Positions 1 through 11,009 of a DNA stretch of 64,000 bases are shown here, one piece after another. Under the pieces are notes generated by a model. That model made no database searches. It saw only the letters and a program-made list of their open reading frames with translations, and was not told the DNA's origin. A program made the position numbers and the translations under genes. Within the stretch, counting starts at the first letter, position 1. Each line of letters begins with the position of its first letter. This DNA is from Haliotis asinina. Taxonomy: Eukaryota; Mollusca; Gastropoda; Lepetellida; Haliotidae. Where the stretch lies: the NCBI RefSeq assembly GCF_037392515.1, contig NC_090290.1:54882753-54946752 (forward strand), in the 5' to 3' direction.

Positions 1-60
1 GACATATAAGGTGATGACTGACCCTCTTCCAGAATTAGTGTAAGCACAGAATCACAATAG

Positions 61-170
61 GTGGGTGAGTGAGTGAGTGAGTGAGTGAGTGAGTGAGTGA
101 GTCTGGAGAGTAGAATGAGTGAGTGGGTGTGTAGCTGAGTGAGTGAGGGGTGGATGAGTGAGAGGGTTCA
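61..170 (+). repeat. (TGAG)n microsatellite
   Basis: TGAG repeats broken by a short unique stretch; probably SINE tails. In TPR intron 3. Confidence 0.85.
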
Positions 171-273
171 TTTTCCCAAATGCCATTTTGAACAGAATAT
201 AAACTAGGCCAAGGTGGCTATTGTCAAATGTGTCACCAAGTACAGATGACACCACGACTATCTCAGTACATAC

Positions 274-420
274 CTGTTTGGCGCCATCAGTGTTGCCAAC
301 CTCCAGTAGCAGCGTCCCGACTGTCTCCAAGGCACGGATGTGATCTGGTTCTAGCTCCAAAGCTCGTTGGCAGAACTTCTGGGCCATTTCAAACTCAAAC
401 CTGTCGATGCAGTCTTCTGC
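274..420 (-). CDS. TPR gene exon 3 (first TPR)
   Basis: Acceptor CAATTGACAG and donor CAG|GTATGT. The 49 codons form a TPR with ALELEPDHIRAL and the start of the next helix. Confidence 0.8.
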
Positions 421-3400
421 CTGTCAATTGATATTAGTGAGTGAATGAGTATATTTTGACAGCATTTTAGCAATATTCCAGCAATATCATGGTGAGGGAC
501 ACAAGAAATGGGCTTTACATCTTTTATCCAGATGGGGAACTGAACCCGGATCTTTGGCATAAGGAACCAACGCCTTAATATCATGTTGATTGCTGAACAC
601 CTGCACTGTGACACTAGGGCTATTAACACTGTTTCTTCTTTTATTAATGATCTAACTTATCTAGGTAGTGAAATCAGATCAGGTTTACACATGCATAATC
701 AAAAGAACTGCAGTAAAATTTAGCCTAACAACCTTTTTCTAAATTAAAATGAAGCTGGCACATGGCCACGGTTATAAAGGTGGATATCACTGTTGTAATG
801 ACATAATCATGATAATGGCATTAAGGCATTACTGAAACTTATGAACATAAAAACTGACAAATTGACTAACAAGTTGACAGGGATGTAGAAAAAGTCCAAA
901 TACTTTTGAAAATAATTTTGATCAAGTAACAATATGTTATCACTGAGTCTGCTACTGGCTGGGTTATGGTATCATTTGCAATGTATTTATTGTAACAATG
1001 ATGATCATGAGACAGATTACAATAACAGTGACTGAATCACGGCAGTATCAATAATTTATTAGTAATACTTTTGTGTCTGGACTGCAATTTCATAGATGCC
1101 TGAAAATACAAAGTACGAGTCCTCAAAAGGACTGGTGGTAAATCCCTGTCTACTGTTTGGGAAGAGGGAGGGTCACTCATAGTCTGATTACACCCTTGCA
1201 ACTATCCTGCAACAGCCTTTTTCAATTGCTATGTGACAGGAACCATCAATAAATAGAGAATCCCACCCAGGTGTCAACTGGGGATATCAAATATATCAAC
1301 ACGAGTTGATGAAGGTACAAATATCTGAGGCTTGCTGAGGATATTTTTACCTTTATCCACAAGTGCTGACATAACTGATATCAGTAGACACAAGGGTGAG
1401 ATTCTATTTATCATCGCAAATCATTCTTCATTAGTTTCATTAGAAGTTTTCAATGAAATTTAACATCTCTGGAAACACTACTGCCAATAGTTTTGCAGTG
1501 CAGCGATGTCACAGTATTGTGACATCATCAACTTTATGACAACATAGCACTGTCTGGGCTTTGTACAAAATCTAATGTCAAAATGAGATCTCCTAATAGA
1601 TACAAGTGATATCTCCTGTGGAACACAGTTTTGGATGACAGAACCTTTAACATGTTTAACATGTCTACGTTTGTCCATGATACTTCTTCACTGTTTGTTC
1701 TATCAAAGATTCAACTGAATTCAGTCAGAGGCTGATATTTGTTTCAAATAATTCATAAAAACTTTAAATTTTCAACATAATTCCATTTATTTTCTCAAGT
1801 TGTCTGCCAAGAGCAGATAGTTGAAATCAGAGATAATTCCCTACAAAATATGATAGTACTGTTCACCTAAATGTTATATTTGGTATTATACTAGTATTTT
1901 TGTTGGGTGGAATCCAATCCCAAACCCTCACAGTCAAGCACCTGATAGCCAGCAACAGTGACCTAGCCTACTCAGCCACCAGATCAGACACAACTAGTAC
2001 TAGAATCTGTACATTACTGAGACAGTGTAAAGGCACAACATAACATTTGTTAAATTTGAAAACTTTCTAAATGGCATTGTGCATTCATGAAGTTCACCTT
2101 GTCCAGAAGCTGATCAACAGAATAGTTCTGTTTTCCCTTCAGTTTTGATCTGTTTTCATCTTGTTTCGCTTCCCGAGCTGCCTCCCTCAGAGCCCTTTTC
2201 CTCTCCACTGCAATTTAACATCACGATGGTCATACAACTCAGGCAGATCCCAATAGGTCAAATAATGGATAACATACTACATCAAATTCCAAGTAGTCTT
2301 CAAGCATGGAAATTCTCACCATTATTATCTTGGCAATACAACAGTGGGGGATTTGAAAGTGTTTGAAAGAGTTATGCCTCTGGATGCTTGAAATACTGTA
2401 CAATGACTGAAAATGAAATAGTGCTCAATTTACAAATTCAAATTCGCAAATAACTTCCAGTAAGGGTTACCTGAAAAGGGTACCTAACCCCAATAACACT
2501 GTGAAGCATTTGATCGGCATGTTTTACAAAACCTTACATGGAAACTGCTAAACGAACATGTGATATATTACTGAAAACCTAATCATCAGCATTTTGGTAG
2601 ACGATAAGCCAACAGGTGATAGCTACTTCCTGTTTACTTCACATGAAGAAACAATGGGTAATGTTCATTTCTACTTAAACTTATAAACAATGTCTGGATG
2701 TGAAAAATATATGCATCAAACTGGGGGTTCAAAAAGCCCGACGCCTGCAGTCGGCAAATGATGTAAGCCTGAAATCTGAGACCATGATACCTGTTTATTC
2801 ATGACTGTCAAGTAACCACCACGCTTGGGGATTTTACAGGACACTTTAATTACCCTATGCTGTGTTTGCACCATATCGAGTTGGTTCCACAGTGACTTAA
2901 TTAATAACGGTAAAGCACTTCAGATAGTACTGTGGGGCACGCCACATCACTAACAAGAGATAATAGGTCATCTCGCATACACCTTATATCTCGAACTGCT
3001 TGTAGTAAATGTCCAACATCCCTTTCACTACATGTTTTGATGGCCAAAGAGATTAATGTGATAAGCATTTATGAAACATCAAATTTCTAAATGCTGAATA
3101 GAAAGTCTTCAGCAAAGAGATGTTAACATCAGATAAGCGTACAGCCCTAGCCCCACACCACATGATGTCAGGGGAGTAGGGGGAGAGAAGCATTTTCCCA
3201 GACTGCCTGAAATATGAAACCCTGAACGATACATTTCCCCATTCAAAGGCTGATTTCTGTTGATACCCACCTCCTCTGGGCCAACTGACTGACACAGTGG
3301 GAAACTCAAATCTGCATTAAAAATGGGAAATATATCAAAATGTATGTATTGTAGAACTCTCGACAGCCATAAGTTTTGCTGCGAGAGTCTTCATAACATA

Positions 3401-4026
3401 CTTTTTTATACTATGATGAATATTAGCCTTAACCTGTAAGTAAGCTTTGTGATATTTCAAGGAATGTATTTGAATACTGCATTGCACTGCATGGAAAGAC
3501 AGCTTTGACAAGGCTAGGGGGCTAGCCAATCTTAGTTCGTTGCATGCCTGGGCAGGAACACAACGTTTAGCTGGCTGAACTAACCCCATCTGAGTATAGG
3601 TTAGAATAAGAGTTGGGGTGAGCAAAAAATAGTCATAAGAAACGAAACATGACTGACAAGAGAGACACACTGTGACACAGACAGATGGAGACAGTGCCAA
3701 ATATTATAAGGTGGTAATGTTACACAAAAACCGGCAGTATGCGGAAAATGATGAAGACGACGATGATGATGATGATGACGACGACGACGATGGGCGAGCA
3801 ACTACTGATAATGAAGGAAGCAAATGAGTAAAACTATGCTGAAATTGGTATGGACAGTGCACGATTTTCGAGGGTATGGCAATTAACTCGGCAATGTGTC
3901 TGACAGAGCTCTTATCCTAAAATCCAAGATAGACATGTGTCAGTCATAAAGATGATCATTATAGGAGAAATGTATGTATTTACCAAGGGATGAACCTGGT
4001 TTTTTCTTGAATTTATTCTTTGGCAT
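274..4026 (-). CDS. TPR-repeat protein, Acl4-like (5' part, three exons; continues off left edge)
   Basis: Three exons join in phase on the minus strand: 4026-3984, 2207-2098 and 420-274 (43, 110 and 147 nt, exactly 100 codons). The start is the ATG at 4026, followed by a very basic MPKNKFKKKPGSS tail. Exon 2 encodes a charged helix and the NYSVDQLLDK motif, and exon 3 a TPR-type helix pair (AEDCIDRFEFEMAQKFCQRAL, then LELEPDHIRALETVGTLLLE). The basic N-terminus plus TPRs resembles the Acl4 family ('probable assembly chaperone of rpl4'), which escorts ribosomal protein uL4 to the nucleus; this assignment comes from family recall and is moderate. All junctions are GT-AG. The remaining TPR exons lie beyond position 1, so length and C-terminus are unknown. 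Confidence 0.75.
436..590 (-). mobile_element. tRNA-derived SINE, same family
   Basis: Reverse orientation: GTGAGTGAATGAG tail, CAAGAAATGGGCTTTACATC body, GGGGAACTGAACCCGGATCT as the B-box complement. In TPR intron 2. Confidence 0.75.
878..1065 (+). repeat. Dispersed repeat, direct copy of 37648-37820
   Basis: Shares AAAGTCCAAATACTTTT, TGGGTTATGGTATCATTTGC, ATTACAATAACAGT. Noncoding, in TPR intron 2. Confidence 0.7.
2098..2207 (-). CDS. TPR gene exon 2
   Basis: Acceptor AATTGCAG and donor AAG|GTGAAC. Encodes a charged, helix-prone linker ending in SVDQLLDK, and joins in frame to exon 3. Confidence 0.75.
3744..3793 (+). repeat. (GAT/GAC)n microsatellite
   Basis: Trinucleotide tract GACGATGATGATGATGATGA then GACGACGACGACGATG in TPR intron 1. 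Confidence 0.9.
3984..4026 (-). CDS. TPR gene exon 1 (start codon)
   Basis: Encodes the basic N-terminus MPKNKFKKKPGSSL. The donor reads CTTG|GTAAAT, leaving phase 1; exon 2 supplies TG to complete a Val codon. Confidence 0.75.
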
Positions 4027-4844
4027 CTTTAATATCCAGTTAGAACCTCTTTCCCAAGTGAGAACACATGGACGTGACACATTGAATGTTCCCTAAAACT
4101 ATTTACAAATGGGTTTTCCTCTAGAAATTGTTTTCCTAAAAAACACCTTTATCATGTATATAAATTCACATATAATTCGAATTGGTTAAATCTGTGAATC
4201 TTGTGCCATATCATGAGATCTCGACTATGTTTTTTGTTCACAAAATTTGCTTCGGGAGTCTAAATGAAGTATGTTACAGGTTATAGCGACATATGGATTA
4301 AGGGGAAGTTACTCAGGTATGGTGTCATCTCATGCTCCTAACAGCGGAAATTCGAGCCTCCAACCGAGCACGATGAACAACAGTGATGTGGAGCTTAAAT
4401 ATCAAGCAGTTGACTTCCGTCTATCTCTTATCGTCTACTTTTACTTTCTGTATACGGATTGACACGCCACACAAGGTATATATTCGTATTAGGCAGGACA
4501 ACTCTGACAAACCGGAAAAGCAGACACGCATATTTTATCGGTTATGTGTTGTCAAGTCTCTGAAGTAAACACGACAGACACTGTTGGCAGTGTTGCTTAT
4601 ACGGAACGACCTTACTGACGATTAAGACACGCAAGTACTGACAGTAACTCAGTGTGAGGATACCGAACAGACATGCATCGACGTAGTTGGTTGTATGCGC
4701 CATTACAATTGTTCTTCCTTGTTCAAACTTGACAAGTTGAAAATGTGAGTCTTTTGTTTTCACAATCATATGTTTAGCTTTCTGAGTGGGTATTATGTTG
4801 TCCTGTTGGAGACTAACGGGCAGTAGTTTGATTAGTAGGAGCAC
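4027..4844. other. Upstream region of the TPR gene
   Basis: Presumed 5' UTR and promoter side of the TPR gene. No TATA box, tandem repeat or ORF with support. Confidence 0.4.
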
Positions 4845-5637
4845 CTTTAGAATTCAGCACCACAATTTCTCGTGAGGACGTTCCCAGCCGTAGGTCACAT
4901 GTCAGTGAGACAGGCAACCAGTTTGTGAGAACCCGTCGGACGCGAACCCGCGACCTTCGGATTGTTAGCCAAACAGCTAACCAACCGAGCTATGTCCATA
5001 TTGTTGCGCAACATGCAAAGTTAGCTAGTCATTCCTGTGACATCACGGAAATGAACGGAAAGTGTCGAATTGGTTGCGGACAATTATGAAGGTTACAGGT
5101 TGACTTGGTGCATCGTGCTTTCAATCTACTGATGGTTGCCTAATGGTCCTGATGTCATTTGGGACGATTGTCCTATTCCGTAAGCTGCAAGATACCATGT
5201 TGTTTTGAATGATCCGATATGGTTTGAATTGAAAATGTTTGTTGACGTCAGGTGTCAGGCGTTGATTTCACGGTGCATGCATGAATGACATGCTTGTATA
5301 AAAATGATTGTGTGCTTTCGTGACAGAAAAGTGTTGTAGGGAACACGGTAGGGATAATGTGGATCGCTCTTAAGAATGAGTGAGACATGGGCATGTTTGG
5401 TGACAGCTTGAGGGTGAGTTAGACTTCGAATCATTATTGAAAATATATACATCTAGAGATGAAAGTTGCTGGAGGCCGATTTCCACCAGCCCAAAATTTC
5501 TACATTAAACCATTTCATTGTTTATTTAACTTTTGAAGTTTTTGGTCTCCCGTTTTTATATGTGAACAACGTATTAAAAATGGAAAAGGAAAACAATTGG
5601 TACTCATGCATTTACCTACTGTACTGGATTAGGTCCC

Positions 5638-5730
5638 TTACCCTAACCCTAAACTCTAACCCTAAACCCTAAACCCTAAACCCTAAACCCTAACCCTAAC
5701 CCCAGTCCTAACCCTAACCCTACCCCTTGG
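5638..5730 (+). repeat. Telomere-like CCCTAA / CCCTAAA tract
   Basis: About 14 units mixing CCCTAA and CCCTAAA. The composite element's other copy has only a degraded form (62045-62092), so this is an internal part of that element, not a chromosome end. Confidence 0.85.
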
Positions 5731-6085
5731 AATAATTCTAATAAATAGAATATGCTCACCAAACCGGCATGAAAATGGCTGACGTATCCAGTGTAATGAA
5801 TTCTTACCGCTTCGAAAATTAAATATTTCCTTGTAATGGTGCAAATTACTGAAAGACAAAGATATATATGTATATTAGTTTACAGTTATAATTCATTTGA
5901 TCCAAATAGTTACGTTTGAAACTGAAATATAGAATATATTTAGATTATTTTAATTGACCAAAACTGCAAATAATGAAACATGGCACAATGTGACCAATGT
6001 AAGTCATTCTTACTAAATTTAAAAATACAAACTATATAAATACACAAAATATGACACCTCGGCACCTCTTAATACAAAGAAATAT

Positions 6086-6712
6086 CAGTCTAAGTAAACT
6101 TATCCTCAGTACTTTTCGTTACATTCCACCACTGAGTCCAACAAAACCTTATGGGAGGTCGGGTCAGATAACCTTTGAGATTGACCAATCAGAACACAGC
6201 TTACCAAAACACGAAAGCGCACATTCGCACATCCCTTATGAACTTTTTATCTCGAAAACGTTCGTACCTGAACGATTCTGAATGCTATTTAGCGTACGAT
6301 TGCTTCCGGGTTATGCACATGGTATACGTACTGCCATGACAACAGTGAGTAAACAGTTGCTGAAAAAAGTGTTTTTGACAATATTCAAGGATGTTAATTT
6401 ACGGAAATATTAGCAAATGGTAACTATGTCAACAGAAACCCCAAAGCGTATATACTGCAGGTCAAATAACTGTGTTATATGCTGATTTTTGTTTGTGAAG
6501 AGATCTGTGTCGGTCACCTGAATATTTTGAAAGTCGCTCCATTCCCTAAATAGTAGCCGCTGTCTGATTGGTTAAATATATTTAACCATCTTGCATTTGA
6601 TTGGACCGTCATTGGTAGCTCAAAGGTTACCTGACGCGACCTTCTACTAGGTTTTGTTAGACTCAGTGGTGGAGTGTAACGAAATACACTGAGATGAAGT
6701 TTACTTAGACTG
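6086..6712 (+). mobile_element. MITE with CAGTCTAAGTAAACTT ends, 9-bp target duplication
   Basis: Ends CAGTCTAAGTAAACTT... and ...AAGTTTACTTAGACTG, with further inverted subterminal blocks (ACTGAGTC...). The target duplication AAGAAATAT at 6077-6085 and 6713-6721 is perfect, and the empty site survives in the copy at 61.7 kb. There is no coding potential. A 9-bp duplication suggests Mutator- or Merlin-like mobilisation, but the superfamily is not settled. Confidence 0.9.
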
Positions 6713-8151
6713 AAGAAATATGAGCATATTAGTCAAAAAAAGAAAAAAAGATTTAAAACTGGTGCTTGCGAAAAATTGTGCATCCGCCAGGAACTACTGC
6801 TGCAAACTCGCAACATCGTTGGGTTTCTGTAATGACATGGCTGGTAGAGATGAAACATCAGTGAGCGGAGCACTCGCTGAACTTGACGACCTTGTTGCTA
6901 TGCCAGCATCATAGGGCATTGTTTCAAGAACGTGCTTTTGAACAAAATCACCTGCAATTGCGTAAAATAGTATTATGACGTGTCTTTAAAGTTTGTGGTG
7001 CTGTATTTTAATGGTAGGCTGATTGATATTTCCACCAAACTGGAATTAAAAATTTATGTCTTGTGTATTTAAGTAACTATAGTTAAATAGTTAAAAGACA
7101 TGGAATTTGTGATAACAAAGCCAGCAAATATGGTTAGGAGAAATATTTCAATTATGTACATGATGTTATTGCATTGATTGTAATAACGTGTAATGGCTAC
7201 AACAATTATCACAGCGTCACAGTTATCACCAATACATTAGTATCGCACATTCTCACTTACAACCCATGACAATTCCAGTATATTTTTTCCACTGTAATTT
7301 TCAACAAAAATGGACAGCAAAAGAAAAGTCTTCATGGTATCTAACATAAGAGAAAAATCAAAGATAAAGTTAAGAATGTTCTAAAAAAATGTAACTTATG
7401 TGAGGGGATGTCCCACATCCAGTATGATAGTAAGTTAAGTTCACAGCCATTAATAATATTTCATTCCCTATCAGTCTACTATAAAAGAAATAGGTTTGGG
7501 TATTGCTGAAATGTTAGCATTACGATATATGTTGGCGAATTGCAGTATGTATTGTAATATGTTGTGAATGTGTAACACATGGTTTAGGTGATGAAATTAT
7601 TATTTCATCTCTTTTGGAACAATACCACTTGCCACTGTTATGGCCCAGATGTGATTGTACAAGATTATTTGAAAATGTATCCAAATTGAAGACCTCGCTC
7701 ATAAGATTAGAGCTAAAAAAAATGCATCTGCAGTGGCGTCCCTCATTTTGGATTGTTAATCACAACAATGAGTGCTGGTACCAATGTAATTTTGTTATTT
7801 ACATGGTTTAAAGGCCATGTGCAACAAAAAATCAAACAGAATTAAAACATAATTATCACCTATTCATGACATATAATATACATTGCTGCTTGTGAAAAAA
7901 CAAATAAACAAAATTGTAAGTGTACAATCGCGATTCAAAAGTGCAATTTTTTGTACTTGGGCTTACTTCCCTCGTAACAAAGCCCTCGGGAGACCGAACC
8001 CAGTCATAGCGAGTGGGTGTGCACTCAAGTGTAACAACGGCTTACGATTGGCTGGTTCATTTTGCTGAAATGCTGAGGGCTCATTATGTGTACAGAAAGA
8101 TGATCTGTTGGACGGGCTTTTTATAAGTATGGCGAGTCACAAGAAAGTAAG

Positions 8152-8268
8152 ATTCTTTATGGATAACAACTTCTTTGATTGTACTTGATGCATCGTTTCA
8201 GTATAGGTTCATATACTGTTGTCAAACAAAATCATATACACTAGAAGAAGTTGTTATCCATGAAGAAT
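8152..8268. repeat. Foldback with ATGGATAACAACTTCTT arms
   Basis: Arms of about 25 bp at 8152-8176 and 8243-8268 are inverted copies with one or two mismatches, separated by a 66-nt loop. Noncoding; probably a MITE relic. Confidence 0.8.
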
Positions 8269-9694
8269 GTATATAGAGATGTTGGTTGTTGTAAATACAC
8301 GTTCGCTGAATTTGCGTTCGATCCAATAAAAAATCATCTCAGTAGAGATGGTGAACTACTGCGGGACTGGAAAGTGTCATTCATCCAAGTATGAGGCAGG
8401 ACTTGAAACTGACGGGTTTGTACCGGCTTCCAACAAATCTAGTCATCCAAGAAAAATGGATGTAGTTTGTGGAGACAGGACTCGTCATCATGCACGAGTC
8501 ATAAATCAGTTTATTTTCTTTATGTCATATAGTCTGATAAGTGTTAAGTTCAAATTGCATGTGGTCAATGACTGAAGCTGTGTATTGCATATTGTCTTTA
8601 GCAGACAGGCAGACATATAGGTGTCAATAAGCCAGACATTGAGCTTTCTCTGTGACAGCGCGGCTGCTTACCACAATCAGCAAGTTTTTTTACGTAACGA
8701 GTAGATGATTTACTTGTTTGTGTACACAACCAAGATTAGACTACTGCTCAGGACCTCATACTCTGGGCCTGCATACTGTTTCAAGCTCCGCGAACCTATT
8801 CACTACGCATACGTTATAGGCGCATCGCTGCACAGCTGTTGAAACCACTTTTTCCCCCAGCGGTAGGGGAAATTTAGTGAATCGTTTGAACTCCGACTTC
8901 GTGGGCTTTTTTTTCATTGCATTCTTTTTGTCACTTTATAGGTTGAATTGGCATTTCTGTTGTTTTGTTTTGGTAAGTACATACCGAAAGGTATCGGAGT
9001 CTGCAAAGTTGTGTTTTACGTTGCATGTGACCTTTAAACGTCTTGCAAATGCAGGAATTTCATGGAATTTGCTGATCGTATCGGGTGTTATTGCCCACCT
9101 CTCGAAAGAAACACCCAAACAGTCACACAATCAACTATTCAAGGTTACTGTATATATGTGTATTATTACCACGTTATATTAAAACATAATTGGTGGCAGT
9201 GAACAAGCTGGACACATCTGTGAATAGCTAATTAAAAATCATATTTAATTCTGTGTCATTAATTTAATTAATGGAAGAGTAATTATGTAAATACTGCGAA
9301 AATATGATGCTAAATGTTTGTTAGCCAGTACTGTATGAAAAAAAAGCAAACGTCTGAAGTAAAGAAAACTTTATGTTGAATACAGTCAAATGTTTATGGA
9401 GAAGCTCTTAGTTTAGAATCTTTTGTAAATGCCTGAGGTGAATAAAGTGATGGTGATAAATGTCTGCCTCTTGACTACAATAGACTAGCTTCATCTCATA
9501 AAACACTGTATATTAACCCCCTGGATGCCACAGGGACATATATTTCCCTCCTCTTCACACCTCAATTTGAAGTCCAATAAAATTCTAAATATACCACTCA
9601 CATATATATACTTCACAGTTTTAAATTCTGCGGAAAATTCCCTGTTTCCCGATACCATCCACTATTACCTGAGACCAAGCTAAATTGTTTAAAA

Positions 9695-10117
9695 TTGCCT
9701 TTCAAAATAGGCTTTGTCGTATATGTCGCCATTTGTGATTCAGAGCGTTATTTGCTGTATGTTTTGAAATGTGAAAATTGGATAATTACTGGGAGTATTG
9801 AATTTCAAAAACAGTATCATAGTGATCACAGATATCAAGTTTTCATTCAAACCAGTAATGATAATTCCGATGAACCCAGAATCGGTTGGGATGTTTTCGA
9901 AAATACACTTTCACGAATGCCGAAGTGCGCTTTCCGCCATATTGATAGTGTTTACAAAATCACGTTGAGTCTCTACACAAGTGTTAGAAGATCATACATA
10001 GCCATTACTGCAATATCTGCTTTAGTTCCTGTGATGTACAATATTCAATACGTTGGGAAAAATGTGGCGGTTTCATATGAACAGGTTAATAAACAGCGAT
10101 TTAATTCAACCTTATAA
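9695..10117 (+). other. Unassigned 140-codon open frame
   Basis: Open from an upstream stop to TAA at 10117, with mixed, protein-like composition (e.g. IGFVVYVAICDSERYLLYVL, SVYKITLSLYTSVRRSYIAI). There is no ATG at its 5' end (the frame opens at TTG), no recognised domain, and no clear splice sites were found. It lies 180 bp after a possible piggyBac-like terminus (TTAACCCCCTGGATGCCA at 9513), so a transposon-derived exon is one option. Confidence 0.25.
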
Positions 10118-10915
10118 GTAATAAGTATTAATGAAAATGATTTGTATATTTTATGAAATGTAGAGGCATACATATTTAAAGGAATTGTCTTGTTCACTGC
10201 ATTGGTTTGTGTCGTTTTTGTAGACAAAACAATTATGAATATTGATTGACCAGGTTCGAGTTTGTCAAAAAACATTTTATGATTCATTATCATTGTTTTC
10301 GATAATAAAGTCAATTTGAATTCGATTAAAACATACATGTATTTTGATGGCAGAATATCTAACTTAAAAAATGTTTTTAGGGAAATTGTTAAAAAGTATA
10401 TAAACCAGGTCATGTCTTAATTTGGACAAACCTTACGTCCGTATTCTAATAATTCCAAAAAAAATGATCGCTTTGTATGTTTCATTGCATACTTTTTAAG
10501 CAAATTATTACATAATCACAAGGGGAAAAGGTTACATCCTTCATGAATATTCAATTAATATATTTTTTTCACACGATACAAGTCCTACATTTGTGTTGCT
10601 CACAATATGGTACATAGTAACACCAACTAATTGTTGATATATTCAGGACACTATTTCAGTGGTAAAACCATTCGTTTTATGTTTTGTCTAAAAAGTGTTG
10701 AATTCTGACACATGAGTTACAATTGTAGCAGGGCGTGGAGTCATCCCACAGATGACATCCTTACCTTGTCTGCTTGCTGACATGGTTAACCTCTTTGGTC
10801 ATGTGGACATGGTGTCCTACTTCGGATCAGAAGGTCTGTCGTTTGAATCCCAGCACGGGACTCGGAAATTTTGTGGCCGCTACACAATGTTCTGTAATGG
10901 TTTCTTTCAGGTTTG

Positions 10916-11009
10916 ATGGCAAATGAGAGAACCCCAGAAGAACAAGCATATTTTGATTTGTTGGCTAAATACAAAGAAGAGGACGAGGAAGAAGAAAAGG
11001 CTGCAGAAG
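10916..11009 (+). CDS. PARP gene coding exon 1 (start codon)
   Basis: The exon begins at 10911 after TTTCTTTCAG; the ATG follows five bases later, so there must be an upstream noncoding exon. Encodes MANERTPEEQAYFDLLAKY and an acidic stretch. Donor GAAG|GTAATT. Confidence 0.8.

Larger units (their letters stand above)
4845..7011 (-). mobile_element. Dispersed composite element, copy 1 (interrupted by a MITE)
   Basis: Matches 61379-62830 in inverted orientation over its length apart from the insertion at 6086-6712. It contains a tRNA-like head on the minus strand (about 4940-5006), a CCCTAA-like tract (5638-5728) and, towards 7011, a stretch that may derive from a transposase. No intact ORF. 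Superfamily not recognised. Confidence 0.7.
7012..10910. other. Intergenic region between TPR and PARP genes
   Basis: The two genes are divergent, so both promoters should lie between 4.0 and 10.9 kb. Apart from the foldback at 8152-8268, the unassigned frame at 9695-10117 and pieces shared with 60.2-60.4 kb (about 7300-7490) and 62.9-63.1 kb (about 9190-9340), I see only AT-rich sequence. The noncoding first PARP exon was not identified. Confidence 0.5.

Noticed and set aside
4938..5006. Possible tRNA gene on the minus strand (A- and B-box-like motifs)
   Set aside because: The same tRNA-like head recurs in the dispersed copy at 62.66 kb with disrupted arms; it is the head of a repeat element, not a functional tRNA.
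5638..5730. Chromosome end or assembly join at a telomere
   Set aside because: Unique sequence continues on both sides and a homologous element elsewhere has the same tract degraded.
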